Assembly (NCBI GenBank): GCA_914767715.1
Contig: OU612066.1
Coordinates: forward strand, 37,670,283 to 37,734,282
DNA length: 64,000 nt
Direction: 5' to 3'
From: Membranipora membranacea
Lineage: Eukaryota > Bryozoa > Gymnolaemata > Cheilostomatida > Membraniporidae
Position numbers and translations under genes: made by a program. The notes under the pieces were generated by a model. The model was not told the origin of the DNA, did no database searches, and saw only the letters and a list, made by a program, of their open reading frames with translations. Of this stretch, positions 12,171 through 24,705 are shown in pieces; positions within the stretch are counted from its first letter, which is position 1, and every line of letters begins with the position of its first letter.

Positions 12171-14283
12171 TGTTATTCGTTGCGCAGTAGGAATGTCCTG
12201 ATGGGAAATACTCGATCACTGAAGCTTCATCTACAAGTAATACCATACAATTTGTTTATAAGAAGCATTTTCAGTGAAATTTGAGAACATCAATTTTGTT
12301 AGCTGTAGCCATTAATTTATTTGTAGTACTTTTGCGCTTAGGCCTACTTCTTTGCTATAACAACTGACTAGTACTAGACTGATTGTAATTACATCAAGAA
12401 GCTAAGTTCATTGTTTACATCTCGTATACAACAAGTACCAAGACTATGTAAGTTCATGTTTTTGTACCATTTTTCAAAGAAAAATTTGATTTTTTGATGT
12501 AGCAACTATACTAAAGACCGGGTATCGGTTCTTACTGCTATGATGGTGATGGCTCACTACCAGTACAAACAACAAAACAAGTTAAACCACCAAACCTCGA
12601 GCCACAGCAGAATTTTATCCCATGACATTATCATTACTGAATTTTGGTATACAGCACCAGATTAGCTCGCCTCAAATGCGGATTAGGCTCAGTAATATTG
12701 GCAATGTGAATAAATAAGACGTACAGAGTCATGTGGTATATAATTCAGTGAGCTATGACCGATACCACCTCATCATATAACCAGTCTATAATGACACTGC
12801 ATAAACTGTGATTATTTTGGTAACTTTGGAGTAGAATACCGTGCCATAGGCTTCTACTCATCAACAAAAACGAACACACGCTACCGCAGTGTACGTCACG
12901 TTTATTATTGTCATGAGCTTGACGAAAGCCAAAAATTCTTTCAAAGTTATTTCCCGTCCCAAATAAATTTTCGAAGAGAAGAAACGTGCGCCCTTGAACA
13001 AAAAATGTTTTGTGACATTTGAAAGAAAAACAGGGGATATGATAACATAACAGGCAAGGTAATGTTTGCCAACAGCAGCATCGTTGATTGATCTACAAGA
13101 CATCTGAGAATACTGTTACAATCGATGCTGAAATCACCAATGATGTTTATTACTGTGTATTACTCAATAATGAGCTGTTATAACTGTGGGATGATAGAGT
13201 TTAGTAGCTGGACTTGATATGAGATAACAGCTATCCCTACTGCTGACTGACTTTATCTTGTATATCAGAGAGAATATAGTTGGCATCTCCTGACAAGTGG
13301 TCATTCAACACTATTTCAAGTACTACATTCTCGTAAAGTGATATTATATCACTGTACATCACTGACTTAAAGTTGAGACAAACATAGAATATTCTATATA
13401 AATGTAGCATTAGAATTCTTCTGGTGGACAGCGCGTACAAACAAGCTACCAAACAAGCTACCAAACATCTATCCCTCCCTGTATGAATAATATAATACAA
13501 CAGAAGCCCTTGTAACGAATCTCATAGTGTACTCCCAATCTATCTATCGTTATTCTACAAGCACGATATGGCATGTAAAGGAACCTGACCACAAGCCCAA
13601 CCTTTGGTAGTTGGAAGGTCAGACTATACTCTTTGCAAACTTTGGCATCAAGGTAGCATAAGTTACCAAAGTCTTCAAGCATAGTATTCATATATATATA
13701 TATATATATATAGTCTGTATAATGAGTCTGTGCTGCCTTGTTAGAGGTTTCACATAGGATACACTGGTTGGTTAAAATCAAAATTAAAACTCGCCACATC
13801 CTGAAGAATGGGCGGCGAAATAGTGGTTGCCTTCGGAGCGCGACTGCACCAGTTGTCGAGACTCATAAAGCCCATACTAGAATCAACCCTAAGCACACAT
13901 ATACCCGCAAACCTAGCAAAACTTTCATGTTGTACAAAGTATTGGCTGACCTCTCTGTTTCTTCTCTTTAAATTTCCAGAGAATAATGTGTGTTATTGTT
14001 ATGTACACACAGGCTATCGTGCTTCAGCAGAGTATCTAGCCTGTCAAGAGAGGCTAGCAGATTACCCTGCTGCTTCTAACACAGGGTCATGAGCGGTATG
14101 AGATAATGAATAAATGATGTGCTGGCAGTATGCATCCTGATCAGGTCCCTTCACAAGGTCAACTCTAATGATTTATGAGTATATATGTATCATAAGAGAA
14201 GACTATATGAGTGCATACTGATTATGAATATTAACAACAATCAATGATGGACTAAACACTTTATTTATTGGTGTGTGTGCATA

Positions 14284-14334
14284 GGCATCTGGAGTTACAA
14301 GCAGATACTGGACATGCTTGTAACTCCAGATGCC
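14284..14334. repeat. Perfect 20-bp inverted repeat with 11-base loop
   Basis: GGCATCTGGAGTTACAAGCA (14284-14303) and its exact reverse complement (14315-14334) are separated by GATACTGGACA. The transcript would form a perfect 20-bp stem. It could be a small fold-back element or a source of small RNA. Confidence 0.85.
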
Positions 14335-14356
14335 ATGTGTGTGTGGTGTTTAATGC

Positions 14357-14380
14357 CATCAATGAACTAGTTCATTGATG
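14357..14380. repeat. Perfect 24-bp palindrome
   Basis: The sequence from CATCAATGAA through CTAG to TTCATTGATG is fully self-complementary with no loop. It starts 22 bases after the inverted repeat at 14284-14334. Confidence 0.85.
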
Positions 14381-15155
14381 CCATGCTTTCATTTACACTT
14401 ACTTTAAAACTGTGGGTGTTGCATCTAACTCCTTGGTTGCATAATGAGCTTTTCCGATGGCTGTATCCACTCTATCCCTTTGGGATATGTATGTCGCTTG
14501 TACTCTCTCACTTAGAATTTACAGGAGCACCTGCAACTCATTAATGGTTGGCATCATAGATCCTGTACAAGTGACATGCCAACTTTATGTTTACTAATGC
14601 ATATAGCCTCAGTATCAATTATGTAAATCAAGGGGCTAAACGGACATATTATCAAGGTCTCTTGTTCTCATAATTTCGGATTGAACTATGTCACGTGGTC
14701 ATAACAAGTTATAAACAGTGAGTCAAGTGATATTTATTTATTATCAATGCAACAAGCATTTTTTTATTTTACAAATACTCAGACTTACATCACAGATCTT
14801 CTTCGTTGTAATGCAGCAATGTACTCCCTCAATTCATTGATTGCAGGCTAAAATGTTGACTAGATTATTTGAATTCTTAAAGGCCTTCTCACATGACTCT
14901 GACGAGACACCATAATCTGGTTGCTTTTGCTGTGCAAACCACTTGAACATCAACAAGAAATTTAGTAAGTGTTGGGAGTAAGCAAAAATCATCCACAAAT
15001 GTAACATTCCCACATAATAAGGAGATAACTTCATGTGCAAGTGCTCTACAGAGGAATTAGAATGATCTCTCTTCAATGCGGGAATGTGATATGATGGGCC
15101 ATTGCTGCACGATCCATATAATTTACTATGATATAATAATATTGCTGTCTGTCAG

Positions 15156-15247
15156 GGTTGACAATCACTGGCACTGATGTGCCGGCCTTGTGGAAGTGTT
15201 TTATAGTGACGACTGGATTTCCAAGTCATCAGTGCCACTCTTCAACC
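15156..15247. repeat. Imperfect hairpin, MITE-like
   Basis: GGTTGACAATCACTGGCACTGATG at 15156-15179 (read as two blocks, GGTTGA and CACTGGCACTGATG) is nearly complementary to 15227-15247. A second pairing block, GCCGGCCTTGT, recurs inverted near 15288. This suggests nested inverted repeats of a decayed fold-back element. Confidence 0.5.
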
Positions 15248-15457
15248 ACTAATGACAGCCTTAACCCAGCGTGAAGCATATCGCTACAAGGCCGGACCTG
15301 TAGTGGTTGGTGACACCGTCCTCCTGTATAGAGCTATACAATACAGGAGAGTTCTTTTATCTGCATGCCCGATGTTGTTTTACGTACAGAATACTTCCAT
15401 TATTTTGAGTACTGATCCGAAGAGACTATGCGTTCAGTCAAAGTCGAAACAACTCTT

Positions 15458-15530
15458 GGTGCCGGATGGGATTCGAACCCACACCCGGCTGGTCAACTGG
15501 CAGATGCACTTACCTCTGAGCCAAACTGGC
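15458..15530 (-). repeat. tRNA-derived SINE relic / tRNA pseudogene
   Basis: On the minus strand this 73-base stretch has a near-canonical A box (TGGCTCAGAGG) and a perfect B box (GGTTCGAATCC). The T-stem GTGGG/CCCAT is intact. The acceptor and anticodon stems do not pair well (the 5' side GCCAGTT does not fit the 3' side CCGGCAC), so it is not a working tRNA. It looks like the Pol III promoter head of a SINE. The plus-strand frame over it (IRTHTR) is a known type of false ORF across tRNA-like DNA. Confidence 0.65.
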
Positions 15531-17489
15531 TGACTATTTACTAATAACTCAATATTGTATCAGTATGACGAGAGAAAGGCCTATCATCAGAGTCTAAAGA
15601 GACGTTCTTCCCTGCGTACATTTTACGTTTCATCAACTATGGGTCACCATAGGAGGAGGTCTAGCTTAAAAAGAAGTGAACAGTGAGGGGGCTAAACTTA
15701 GAGAGGATTCAAAGTCTTCTACTGTTGCCATATTGTAGTACTGTTATGGAAGGAGGTATTCTTAGCAGTGTCTATGAGATGAGTAGGCTGCAAGTTTTGT
15801 TGGCGCGCTAGATAACGTTAGTTTTCGCATTCTGGCGTAGGGAAACGTTGTCAACAATAATTGTGGTTCAGCTATCAAACATGTTAATGGCAACTGATCC
15901 ACTGCAGCTAAAAAATGTGAACGGATATTGAGTATATATAGGCTAGTAATTATTTTTCACGGACAGATTATCCAGAAAAAGTCAGTATTTGGTACTAGGC
16001 ATTCAACGGCAGAGTAACTAACTCAGTAGGAGATGATAAGAGAAGCACACAGGAACCGTAACAGCACTGATATCACAATAATAAGAACCCTATCAGTTGT
16101 TACTACAGGGTATTTTGCTTTGTTTGTCTTTGAAATTTCAATGTTGAGTAGATTGAAGGTATACCAAGCATATGACATCAACTGTCATATGGACCTCAGG
16201 ATGCATCTCCATGTCCCAGCTGTACCTCCATACTTCTAGTTCATTTTTAGTCAGGCTTACAAGCTCTTCTCCTGTATTGTTAATGCCGCTCTGGAGATCT
16301 TGCCATCGACGTCAAACTGCTGTAATGACAAAGGAGCTCCTCAAACCCATGAGTAGACCCAGGGCTCTCCCCAGAAATACTAACTTTTGGGGGATGGAAG
16401 GTCAAAGTTGGCGAGTGTCTGGGGGCTTCTTCACAAATACACCATGTTTTTTGTGGTGGTACATATGGAAGCTTGTGTGCGCCATGATACATATGGGAGG
16501 AGCCCTGAGACCTTGTTGCATACTGCCTTGCCTTATTCTTTAGTGAATAGTTTTTGATGGACATAATGTTCTCGTTCTTTCTTGTCACGCAGTAAGACTG
16601 AAATTTCTATTGTATAGTAGCAGGAAGTTGCCTCATGCCTGAAGATCCTCTTTATTTCACACTAGGTCGATTATAGACTTTTCACAGTAAACTGGGACTA
16701 CAGTTTTGTTAGGGGAGGGCCAGAGCAGGATGGTTAAGCACAGTACTCTGAGTTATACTGTCAGATCCAGCAAACTTCTCAGGGCATAGCAGTTTAAGCT
16801 GTTTGAGAACACTCGTTTCATATATCTCTAACATTGTTGTACAGGTGTTAGGCTATAAAGGAATCTTCCCACTATGTTTGGTGTAACGCTGTTTCTGCAG
16901 GCATTATGATTTTTTATCTTTCAACATTTCGAAGAGGCCTAAAATAGTAAATTAACATAAAATAATCACCTTAATTTTATCTTTTTAAGATACTCCCACC
17001 TAAAATAGTGAAAATTGAAGCTAGATAATCAGCAATCCCAAATGTAGGTGAAAAGCTCTTCCCAGTGCTCCTCGATATTGCTAGCAAATCAAAACAATAT
17101 ATTAGCAACAAAATATATTGATATCATTCATTAGGAAGTTGTCACACTTTGATACTGTATGTTACAAGGCACACAGGCAGATAACAGAGAAATCTAGCAA
17201 TAATCACCTATTTATATGATGATTGTCTTTTCATTTACCATGGGAAGACAGCCATCACATGAAAGTGGTCTGATAATTGCAAGTAAAACATATAGACCCA
17301 CAGAAAGGATGAGTGAAATACTGTGTGGGAGACAAAATGGGTACTGATTTCTTTCCCTTTTTCCATTTCTCCTAAGTGTGGTAAATAAAATAGTTGTTTG
17401 TATATTTGATTTAAGCCATTTAAACATAAACTTTGTGTATTTGTAGTTAGGCACTCATCAGCAGTTTTATGGTCTCGTAGTCTCATAGT

Positions 17490-20400
17490 ATGCTATCAAG
17501 AGTATCCAGGAGTCTTCTTCACACTTCTGTAAACCCTTATCCTACTGCTCTGAGTATAAATACTCTGATACAGACAGTACTACCGAGGAGAATGTCACAA
17601 ACCACAGGTAATCAAGCAGCTGAGTCTGACTCTGTCAGACGGACACTGTGGATACGATGTGTAAAGTCAGAGGACATGCTGCAGGGTAAATTCTCCTACA
17701 GATTCACAGAAGGTAGCCGGGAGAAACTCATCAACTTCAATCGTAAAGTATCTGAACCTGTTGGTGAAGCTTTGCAGAGAATTAAATTTAACTTGATGAA
17801 AAAGTCTGTTGTGAAGAAAAGTAAGAAAAGGAAAGCCGCAGAACAAGTCCTAGCGACATCTGAAGATCAAGAAAATGGAATTAACTTGACCCTTCATGAC
17901 CAAAATGGTGATGAAGTCGACACAATGATAAACAACGGTCAGGCGTGGGTTCAGGGAGGAATTTTTAAGTTAGATAACTGTGAATATAGTATTGAGGTGA
18001 ATACTCCATCTATACAGAACCTCACTCTGCCCCGAGTTATTCTCGCTGGCTTTCCTGCAAACCCTAACCACACTGATGAGTTTACTGAGGCCAGTCATTG
18101 TGAGTACACATGGTACAGGATCCTCAGTGACAACTCCTCGGTATTAGTGGGACGGGACGTGCTTTACACACCCACTACTGATGATGTAGGGTATAAACTA
18201 AAGCTGACAATCGTACCCAGATGTGGTGAGAGAAAAGGTGAGAAAGTGGAGGCTGACAGTGGGTCTCCTGTCGCTGAAGGTCCAAGGCTGGAGGCGATCG
18301 AAGACCGTCAGAAATGCACAGCACATCCTAGTCATGCAAAGAGGTTTGGTTTTTATAACTTCTTGAATCAATTTGAACCGAGTTGAAATATAGCCCTATT
18401 TGTTTTCTGTCTTAATTATATTTTCTTCTGGATAAAAAATACAGTCCATAGTATTTATAACTGTCTTCTGGCAAGCCTGCTTTGGTATACTAAAGATTTC
18501 CCATTTGACCTTTAATCAAACTTTTTAAACTATATATGTACCACGATACAAAAAGATAAACTATCACTGATTAACTCATGTGACATTATTGTCTCCCCTG
18601 GCAGCTTCAGACTGATGTGTTATAATATACTAGCTGAGGTTTATACAGACACACAATACTCCAGGGATGATCTGTTCGCTTACTGCCCCAATGAGTATCT
18701 AGATTACGACTACAGGAAACTACTGATAGCTAAGGAGATTCTGGGTGAGTGAATTAGAGACCTTTTTGCAGAAAAAATGTTGACTAACCCTGGACAGCCA
18801 CTTATCATTGTTTCAATTCATCCAAACTTGGCCACATCTTGTCAAGATTTTCCCGCCTTATGTCCGCAAGGTGGCTTGAGCTAATTAAAACACGGAAACA
18901 TGCTGGATAGGTTCCGGCTAAATAGTGGACCCGTCACGGAAAACTATGAATTATCCGGGAGCTATCCGTTCTGACTGTCTTGTTGACAAATTTTCTGGAA
19001 TTTGTTATGACTATTGGCTTCTGGTCCTTCTGTTGTCTTTAAATAGTGAGCTCTGATTTTATTACTATGTGAGTGATTTATTGTTTTAGGATATAACTCT
19101 GATATAGTTTGCCTACAAGAAGTAGATAAGAAAAATTTTAACAATTACTTCCAGCCCTTACTGAGCACATATGGGTATCAATCATCCATGTATGCCAAGC
19201 AGCACCAGAGGCTGCCTGCTAACTTCAGTATACAAGATTACACAGCAACCGGAGGTAAGTATTTAACTGTGCAGATTGAGCCAGCCGGTAGATCTAAAGG
19301 GCCTCGTTCAGGGGAGGGTTGATCGCATTTTTATAATGATATTCGAGTGCCCTTAAACCACTGCTGCCACACAGCCAAATGTGTGCTTATAGAATTCTGT
19401 ATAGCTCAAAACTAGTAAAATGAGGCTGCGATCTCAGCATTGTCACCTAATGAGCAAATAATTTGCACAAACTGATCGTCAAAATTAGGGTATGAAATTA
19501 ATTATCTACCGGCACAGGTGACGTAGTTACCGTCTTACTAGTGCAAACTGTATACGTCATAAGCTGGTGTGTAGATTTTATGCCCTGATTTTGAATATCA
19601 GTTTGTGCAAATTATTTGCCCATTAGGTAACAATTATGAAACTTAAGTCTCAATTAATTATCTTGGAGCTATGCAGAATTCAATGAGCACAAATTTGCAT
19701 GAGTGGCAGCAGTAGTTTAAGTTATTTACACTATCGTCAAATGTCAATTCTCTGTGACCCCCTCCCTCTTTAGATTATAACTGCATGATAATGCATTTTG
19801 GTGCCTTTGGTCACAAATGAAATATTCATGAAGAGATATTCTCGATCAGATGTACATAACACTAACACATTGTATTATATCTGTAACATATTATTGTAAC
19901 GATTAGTTATGTTACATGAAAGTCATGAGTCACAGTCCAGTTTAACAGACAAGCAATGAGCAATGAATAGACTGAAGATATGATATATGTGACTGTAACA
20001 TTATGTCATCGGTGGTATGATGATATGATGGTATCATCATATCGGCGGTATGTGATTGATCCTGAGGCACACAATAATTACTGCCAACACAAGAAAAGAG
20101 TAATTGAGAGGACAACTCCATTAGCCACCCATACTGATAGCTAAACAATCACTCGGCGCTGTTCAGAGTGGGACATATCAAGGTGGCACACATTTTCAAG
20201 CCATTCATTTAAAGTGGAGCTCGGAGAAGGGGGTGCACGGTGATAAATCATTATTAGTATTTGCTGGTGACCAGCAAGACCATTGGGTGATTAGTGTAAT
20301 TAGGGGCGGAGACTAGCTAGTCCACGTTGCATTTTGCACTTGATACTTTTCACAAGTAGTCAAGTTATATAAGAAAATTGAGTTGAATAAAGTTGAATAG

Positions 20401-23400
20401 CGGCTTTGATATAGCTATTGTTATGTTGGCTCATCACACTTGGGATTATAGAATTTTATTACAACGGTCAATTTCAATCTTGACAAAAGTGTCTAGGCAA
20501 CCTCTAAAACCATAAATCATAAACGTCACAGTTGACCAATAAGAGCCTGTATAATTTGAAGCGGGTTATTTGAAATCATTGGAACTGGCTGATTTTCTAT
20601 GGCATCAGATGTATTTTCACCACTTTCCAATGCGATTTTTGGAATATAGATTATAGGGCATGTGTACCACACAATTCCGCATCAGCACATCCCATTCACA
20701 TGAAAAAAAATTCACTACTGCTTCTCTTATATCCGAAAAAGCAGGAGAAATATGAATGCTGCTAACCCCATTTGAATTTGATACGGCTGGGTGATCGCTT
20801 TACGTTGACTGGGCCTTATATACCGGCCTTCTCTCTTTAAGAATTTTCACTCCACTTTTACCACCTCATTTTTTCACCCCGTTTTAATCTCTGCTGCATG
20901 CAAATCTATCTCTGTTTTTATTTTGAAGTTACCCATAAGAATGAAGAAGATATTTCAGCTTCAACACCACGAACTGAATCACATGACCAGTCAGGTGACC
21001 AGTCAGCTGACCCAGAGGTTGTTACTGTCAGTGAGGGCACGGCCATCTTCTTCAAAATATCAAAATTCAGGTATAAATTTACGATGCGCTTGAGGTTTAT
21101 TACAAGGTTATCGAGGTTTTCAAGTGTTAAATAGAAACTCACTATGACCCTTAGGTTCTTTGCTCTCATGTCAAGTTCATCCATGCCTTCTCCTACCGAT
21201 TGACTGAATTATTTCTGAATTAGTTCCTGCTCACATTTAAGTGATTTTATCAGGTAGCGCCCGCATCTGAATTATATACATTCCATGTTTATTCTGGAGA
21301 AAAATAAGTCCTTAGGACTTGTATCAAGAAAACAGAAAAATTGATAAAAATATGGTGTAGAATTAAAAAGACATGTAACTGAAAATCAAGAACAATGACA
21401 GGTAAAATTACAAAGTACACGCAGGCATTAATTAGCAGTAAAACATTACACAAGTTAATACACAATAGCTAGGAAAAGAAAAGTTAGAACAATGTAGCAG
21501 TAGGCTAAAATGAAATGATAAGAACTGACTCATTAATTGAGAAGTTTGAGGACGTGGCTCCGAGTGGCATTTTTGAATGTAGCAAGGGATTGACTCAGCT
21601 TAACATGATTGGGTAATTCGTTAAACTTCTGAGCACCGAAATTAGCTAAAGCAAATCTAAAATTTTCCTTGGATAGTCTAAGCCCAGAACTTTTAGCAAG
21701 CCGAGTTTCACTAGTTAATTTCTCGGGGAGCTGATTGGTATCAATTATTGGGACTAAACTATTAACAATTTTATAAAACGTCAGCAGATACAAATATTCG
21801 AAACGCAAAGTTTAAACAGGGATGTTGTAGGTCTTTCGAGTATTATCTTTAGAACTGTTATAGTCTATAATTTTCAAACATCTATTCTCAATTTTTTAAA
21901 ATTCTTTTTTGACATTGTTTGTGGTAAATAAAACAGGAGAGCTGTATTCCAGATTAGAACGTATAAGTCCAATGTACCAAAGCTTAGCTAATTTAGGTCT
22001 CAGGAATTTTCTATTACGTTGAAAGTTGGTGACTATTGGATAAATTCTCCTTAAAAAATCCTGTTTTGCCTTTTTATGAATTAAACTGAAACAGAGTCAT
22101 CGCCACCAAACTTTAATGTTACAAGTCCTAACCTGTTATTACAGACAGATTGGAGAACACAGTATAAACATATCGAGCTCATTAGAGAATAACCCTCTAT
22201 TCTCAGATCTGATGGAGAATATTCAGAACTCTGCGGAGGTTATAGAGAAGATACTGTACAGGTCTGGCTGTTCTATACAGGTATCATACACAGTCAGCAG
22301 TCTGACTTACCTTCACTTTGACTTACAAGCCTGGTATCTGCTCAAGTTACAAGACTCTGCTCATTACTATGTCAATCTGTGTATATTGAGTATCACTCCA
22401 ATACTTACATTATTAACAACCTACTCTCTGGCTCTCTTTATACTGGATATTGTATGCCTTACTCGCATTGTCATTTACCTGTAGGTTCTGGTATTAGAGA
22501 GTATAGATGACCTGACACATAGACTATGTGTGGTTATTTACCTGTAGGTTCTGGTATTAGAGATTATAGATGACCCGACTCATAGACTATGTGTGGTTAT
22601 TTACCTGTAGGTTCTGGTATTAGAGAGTATAGATGACCTGACACATAGACTATGTGTGGTTATTTACCTGTAGGTTTTGGTATTAGAGAGTATAGATGAC
22701 CCGACTCATAGACTATGTGTGGTTATTTACCTGTAGGTTCTGGTATTAGAGAGTATAGATGACCCGACACATAGACTATGTGTGGTTATTTACCTGTAGG
22801 TTCTGGTATTAGAGAGTATAGATGACCCGACACATAGACTATGTATGGTTATTTACCTGTAGGTTCTGGTATTAGAGAGTATAGATGACCCGACTAATAG
22901 ACTCTGTGTGGTTATTTACCTGTAGGTTCTGGTATTAGAGAGTATAGATGACCCGACTAATAGACTATGTGTGCTTATTTACCTGTAGGTTCTGGTATTA
23001 GAGAGTATAGACGACCCGACACATAGACTATGTGTGGTTATTTACCTGTAGGTTCTGGTATTAGAGAGTATAGATGACCCGACTAATAGACTTTGTGTGC
23101 TTATTTACCTGTAGGTTCTGGTATTAGAGAGTATAGACGACCCGACTCATAGACTATGTGTGGCCACCACTCACTTATACTTTCATCCCCGAGGTTCAGT
23201 CGTACGTCTCATTCAAACTGCTGTCATAACTCGTCTACTCCAACATGTCAAATCTATCTATCATACTGAGGTCAGTAATAGGTCAATGTCAAGGCCATTT
23301 TTTATTATAGCTAGATTTGTGATCTTGTGATCAAAATATTCTATGCGAATTTTTGTAGTCACATCCCAATTTTGAGAAAAAATGAGACAATAAATCAATT

Positions 23401-24520
23401 TTCATGCAAAGTTGAACGTTCTGTGTAAAATAAACAGTGAAATATTACAACCAATTAGATGTGCGAACGCCAAGCCGACCAAAACACTTACTGAGCGCAG
23501 GTGATTTTAGTGTGAACTAGAACAATTTAACACGCAACTGAAAAGGCAAAAACTGATTAAATATCAGATTTTTAGTCCCATTTCTACCCAACATATCTGT
23601 TATACTGCACCTGTGTCTGTGTAAATCCCTCCTGCTACTTTACTCCTGCAGGGTCAGTTGGTAAAGAGTGTGACTGCCATGCGAGTTGCCTTTCCAGCAT
23701 GGTCTGGATTATGGAGAGGATAATTCCTTGCATTTCTGTCTGTTCCAGACTGACAATTATGATTGAGGTTATGACTTCTATAATGCATGTATTACGTTTT
23801 ATTTTTAGCCTCATAAAGTATCATCACTTATTTGTGGAGACTTTAACTGCGAGCCGTCCGGGGCAGCTGTGCAGTACATACTCAATAGACATATAGATAA
23901 ACATGACTCTATATGGTCTAAAGGTAAGATAATAGATTTTATGGTTGTCTGTTCTTATCTATGTATTGACAGCAGGAGCGACCGTTATGATAACCGAAAC
24001 GCTTTGTTTGGTATATATAATACATCCATATATATTATATATGTATATATATTGTATAATGCACAAAACTGTAGCTGTCAAACCACCACAACATGTTTCA
24101 TTGTAACATTTGTGAAAGTCATGAATTGAACCACGTTATCAATATTATGTTAAGTGAATTTATTTATTTACATTGGAAGTGATATTGAGTTTATGGTGAC
24201 AGTCGATAGCAAGACAAAATAATGCTTTGCTATTAATTTCAGATGGCGACATTACGATGAGTGGTTTTGATTTGAGACACGAGGTGTTGTTTGACTCTGC
24301 CTGTGGCTTCCCCCGACACACTAACTATACTCTTCACTTTAAAGAATGTCTGGATTACTTATTTTATGAGAAGGATCACTTATATGTCGAGTCAGTAGTA
24401 CCTCTACCTAAAGAGTCACAGCTCTTGGCTGAAGGAGGCGGAATTCCCAGTAAATACTTCCCTTCTGACCATCTACCCCTCATATGTGAATTAACCTGGA
24501 AATCAAAAGTCTTCACATAA
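17490..24520 (+). CDS. PDE12: PDE12-like 2',5'-phosphodiesterase / poly(A) exonuclease, mitochondrial
   Basis: Eight exons: 17490-18343, 18605-18744, 19090-19254, 20929-21070, 22145-22280, 23115-23270, 23809-23923 and 24243-24520. Every junction keeps phase; the total is 1986 bases, 661 residues (human PDE12 is 609). The N terminus (MLSRVSRSLLHTS, no acids for 40 residues) looks like a mitochondrial presequence. Exon 1 encodes the PDE12 N-terminal domain (LYTPTTDDVGYKLKLT). The endonuclease/exonuclease/phosphatase fold follows: YNILAEVYT, metal-binding Glu342 in LQEVD, THLYFHP with His499, GDFN with Asp542 and Asn544, CLDYLF, and Asp645/His646 in PSDH. The family degrades 2-5A and trims poly(A) from mitochondrial RNA. 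Exon 4 adds an acidic Ser/Thr-rich insertion before EGTAIFF. Exon 6's acceptor is the last of eleven repeated copies. The assignment rests on motif order and is firm. Confidence 0.93.
19352..19721. mobile_element. Non-autonomous fold-back DNA transposon (MITE) in PDE12 intron 3
   Basis: The ends CTTAAACCACTGCTGCCAC and GTGGCAGCAGTAGTTTAAG are inverted repeats with a mismatch. Inner blocks (GCAAATAATTTGCACAAACTGA and its inverse; GAATTCTG..TAGCTC and its inverse) extend the pairing over most of the 370 bases. There is no coding capacity. Target-site duplication is not obvious. Confidence 0.7.
21533..22080 (-). mobile_element. 3' fragment of a non-LTR retrotransposon (LINE) in PDE12 intron 4
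   Basis: Minus-strand frames show the usual end of a LINE reverse-transcriptase ORF. One stretch has LWYIGLIRSNLEYSSPV, like the YKSLIRPxLEYxSxVW motif. After a frame break comes FRFALANFGAQKFNELPNHVK with SLATFKNATRSHVL, like the YxGAxxWNxLPxxIK..SLxxFKxxL ending. A stop and a frameshift separate the two parts, so the copy is dead and 5'-truncated. Confidence 0.7.
22485..23163 (+). repeat. 11-copy 63-bp minisatellite carrying a 3' splice site and exon start
   Basis: Units begin at 22485 and recur every 63 bases to 23115. Each unit has the first 48 bases of PDE12 exon 6 (GTTCTGGTATTAGAG...CTATGTGTG) followed by 15 bases resembling the end of intron 5 (GTTATTTACCTGTAG), so each unit rebuilds an acceptor. 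Units differ by a few substitutions. Only the 11th runs on into GCCACCACTCACTTATAC, which encodes the catalytic THLYFHP. In units 1-10 the reading frame ends at the TAG of the next acceptor. Confidence 0.95.
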
Positions 24521-24705
24521 AGCTTTAGGATTATTTTTCAAGCTCATTTTTACAACACTTTAGAGGTAATGAGTAACCTCAAATATTTACAATAACTAAT
24601 CATAGTACTAACCGCACTACTCAGGTGTGTAATATTACAGTCTGTAATACAGCATCCAATAGGATAGTTCCTAGGATTATGAGATAACAGAAAATGTGGA
24701 AATAT

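Larger units (their letters stand above)
12171..17489. other. Intergenic region between the PPxY gene and PDE12
   Basis: No frame here has convincing splice sites or family motifs. It contains a (TA)n run near 13690-13713, two adjacent palindromes at 14284-14380, a hairpin at 15156-15247 and a tRNA-derived relic at 15458-15530. The two genes diverge from it (PPxY on -, PDE12 on +), so the promoters of both should lie here; I see no clear TATA or initiator that I could defend. Confidence 0.6.

Noticed and set aside
12861-13799. Minus-strand frames of 80-113 residues
   Set aside because: No splice context, no motifs, and one contains a (TA)n-encoded IYIYIY run; treated as noise.
15252-15533. 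93-residue plus-strand frame ending with IRTHTR
   Set aside because: It runs antisense across a tRNA-like B box; this is a known class of spurious ORF.
16033-16588. Overlapping frames on both strands upstream of PDE12
   Set aside because: Mutually exclusive open frames without motifs or good start/splice signals; probably non-coding.
22116-22484. 122-residue frame reading through PDE12 exon 5 into the intron
   Set aside because: Homology to PDE12 stops at the GTATCA donor at 22281; the remainder is intron up to the first repeat acceptor.
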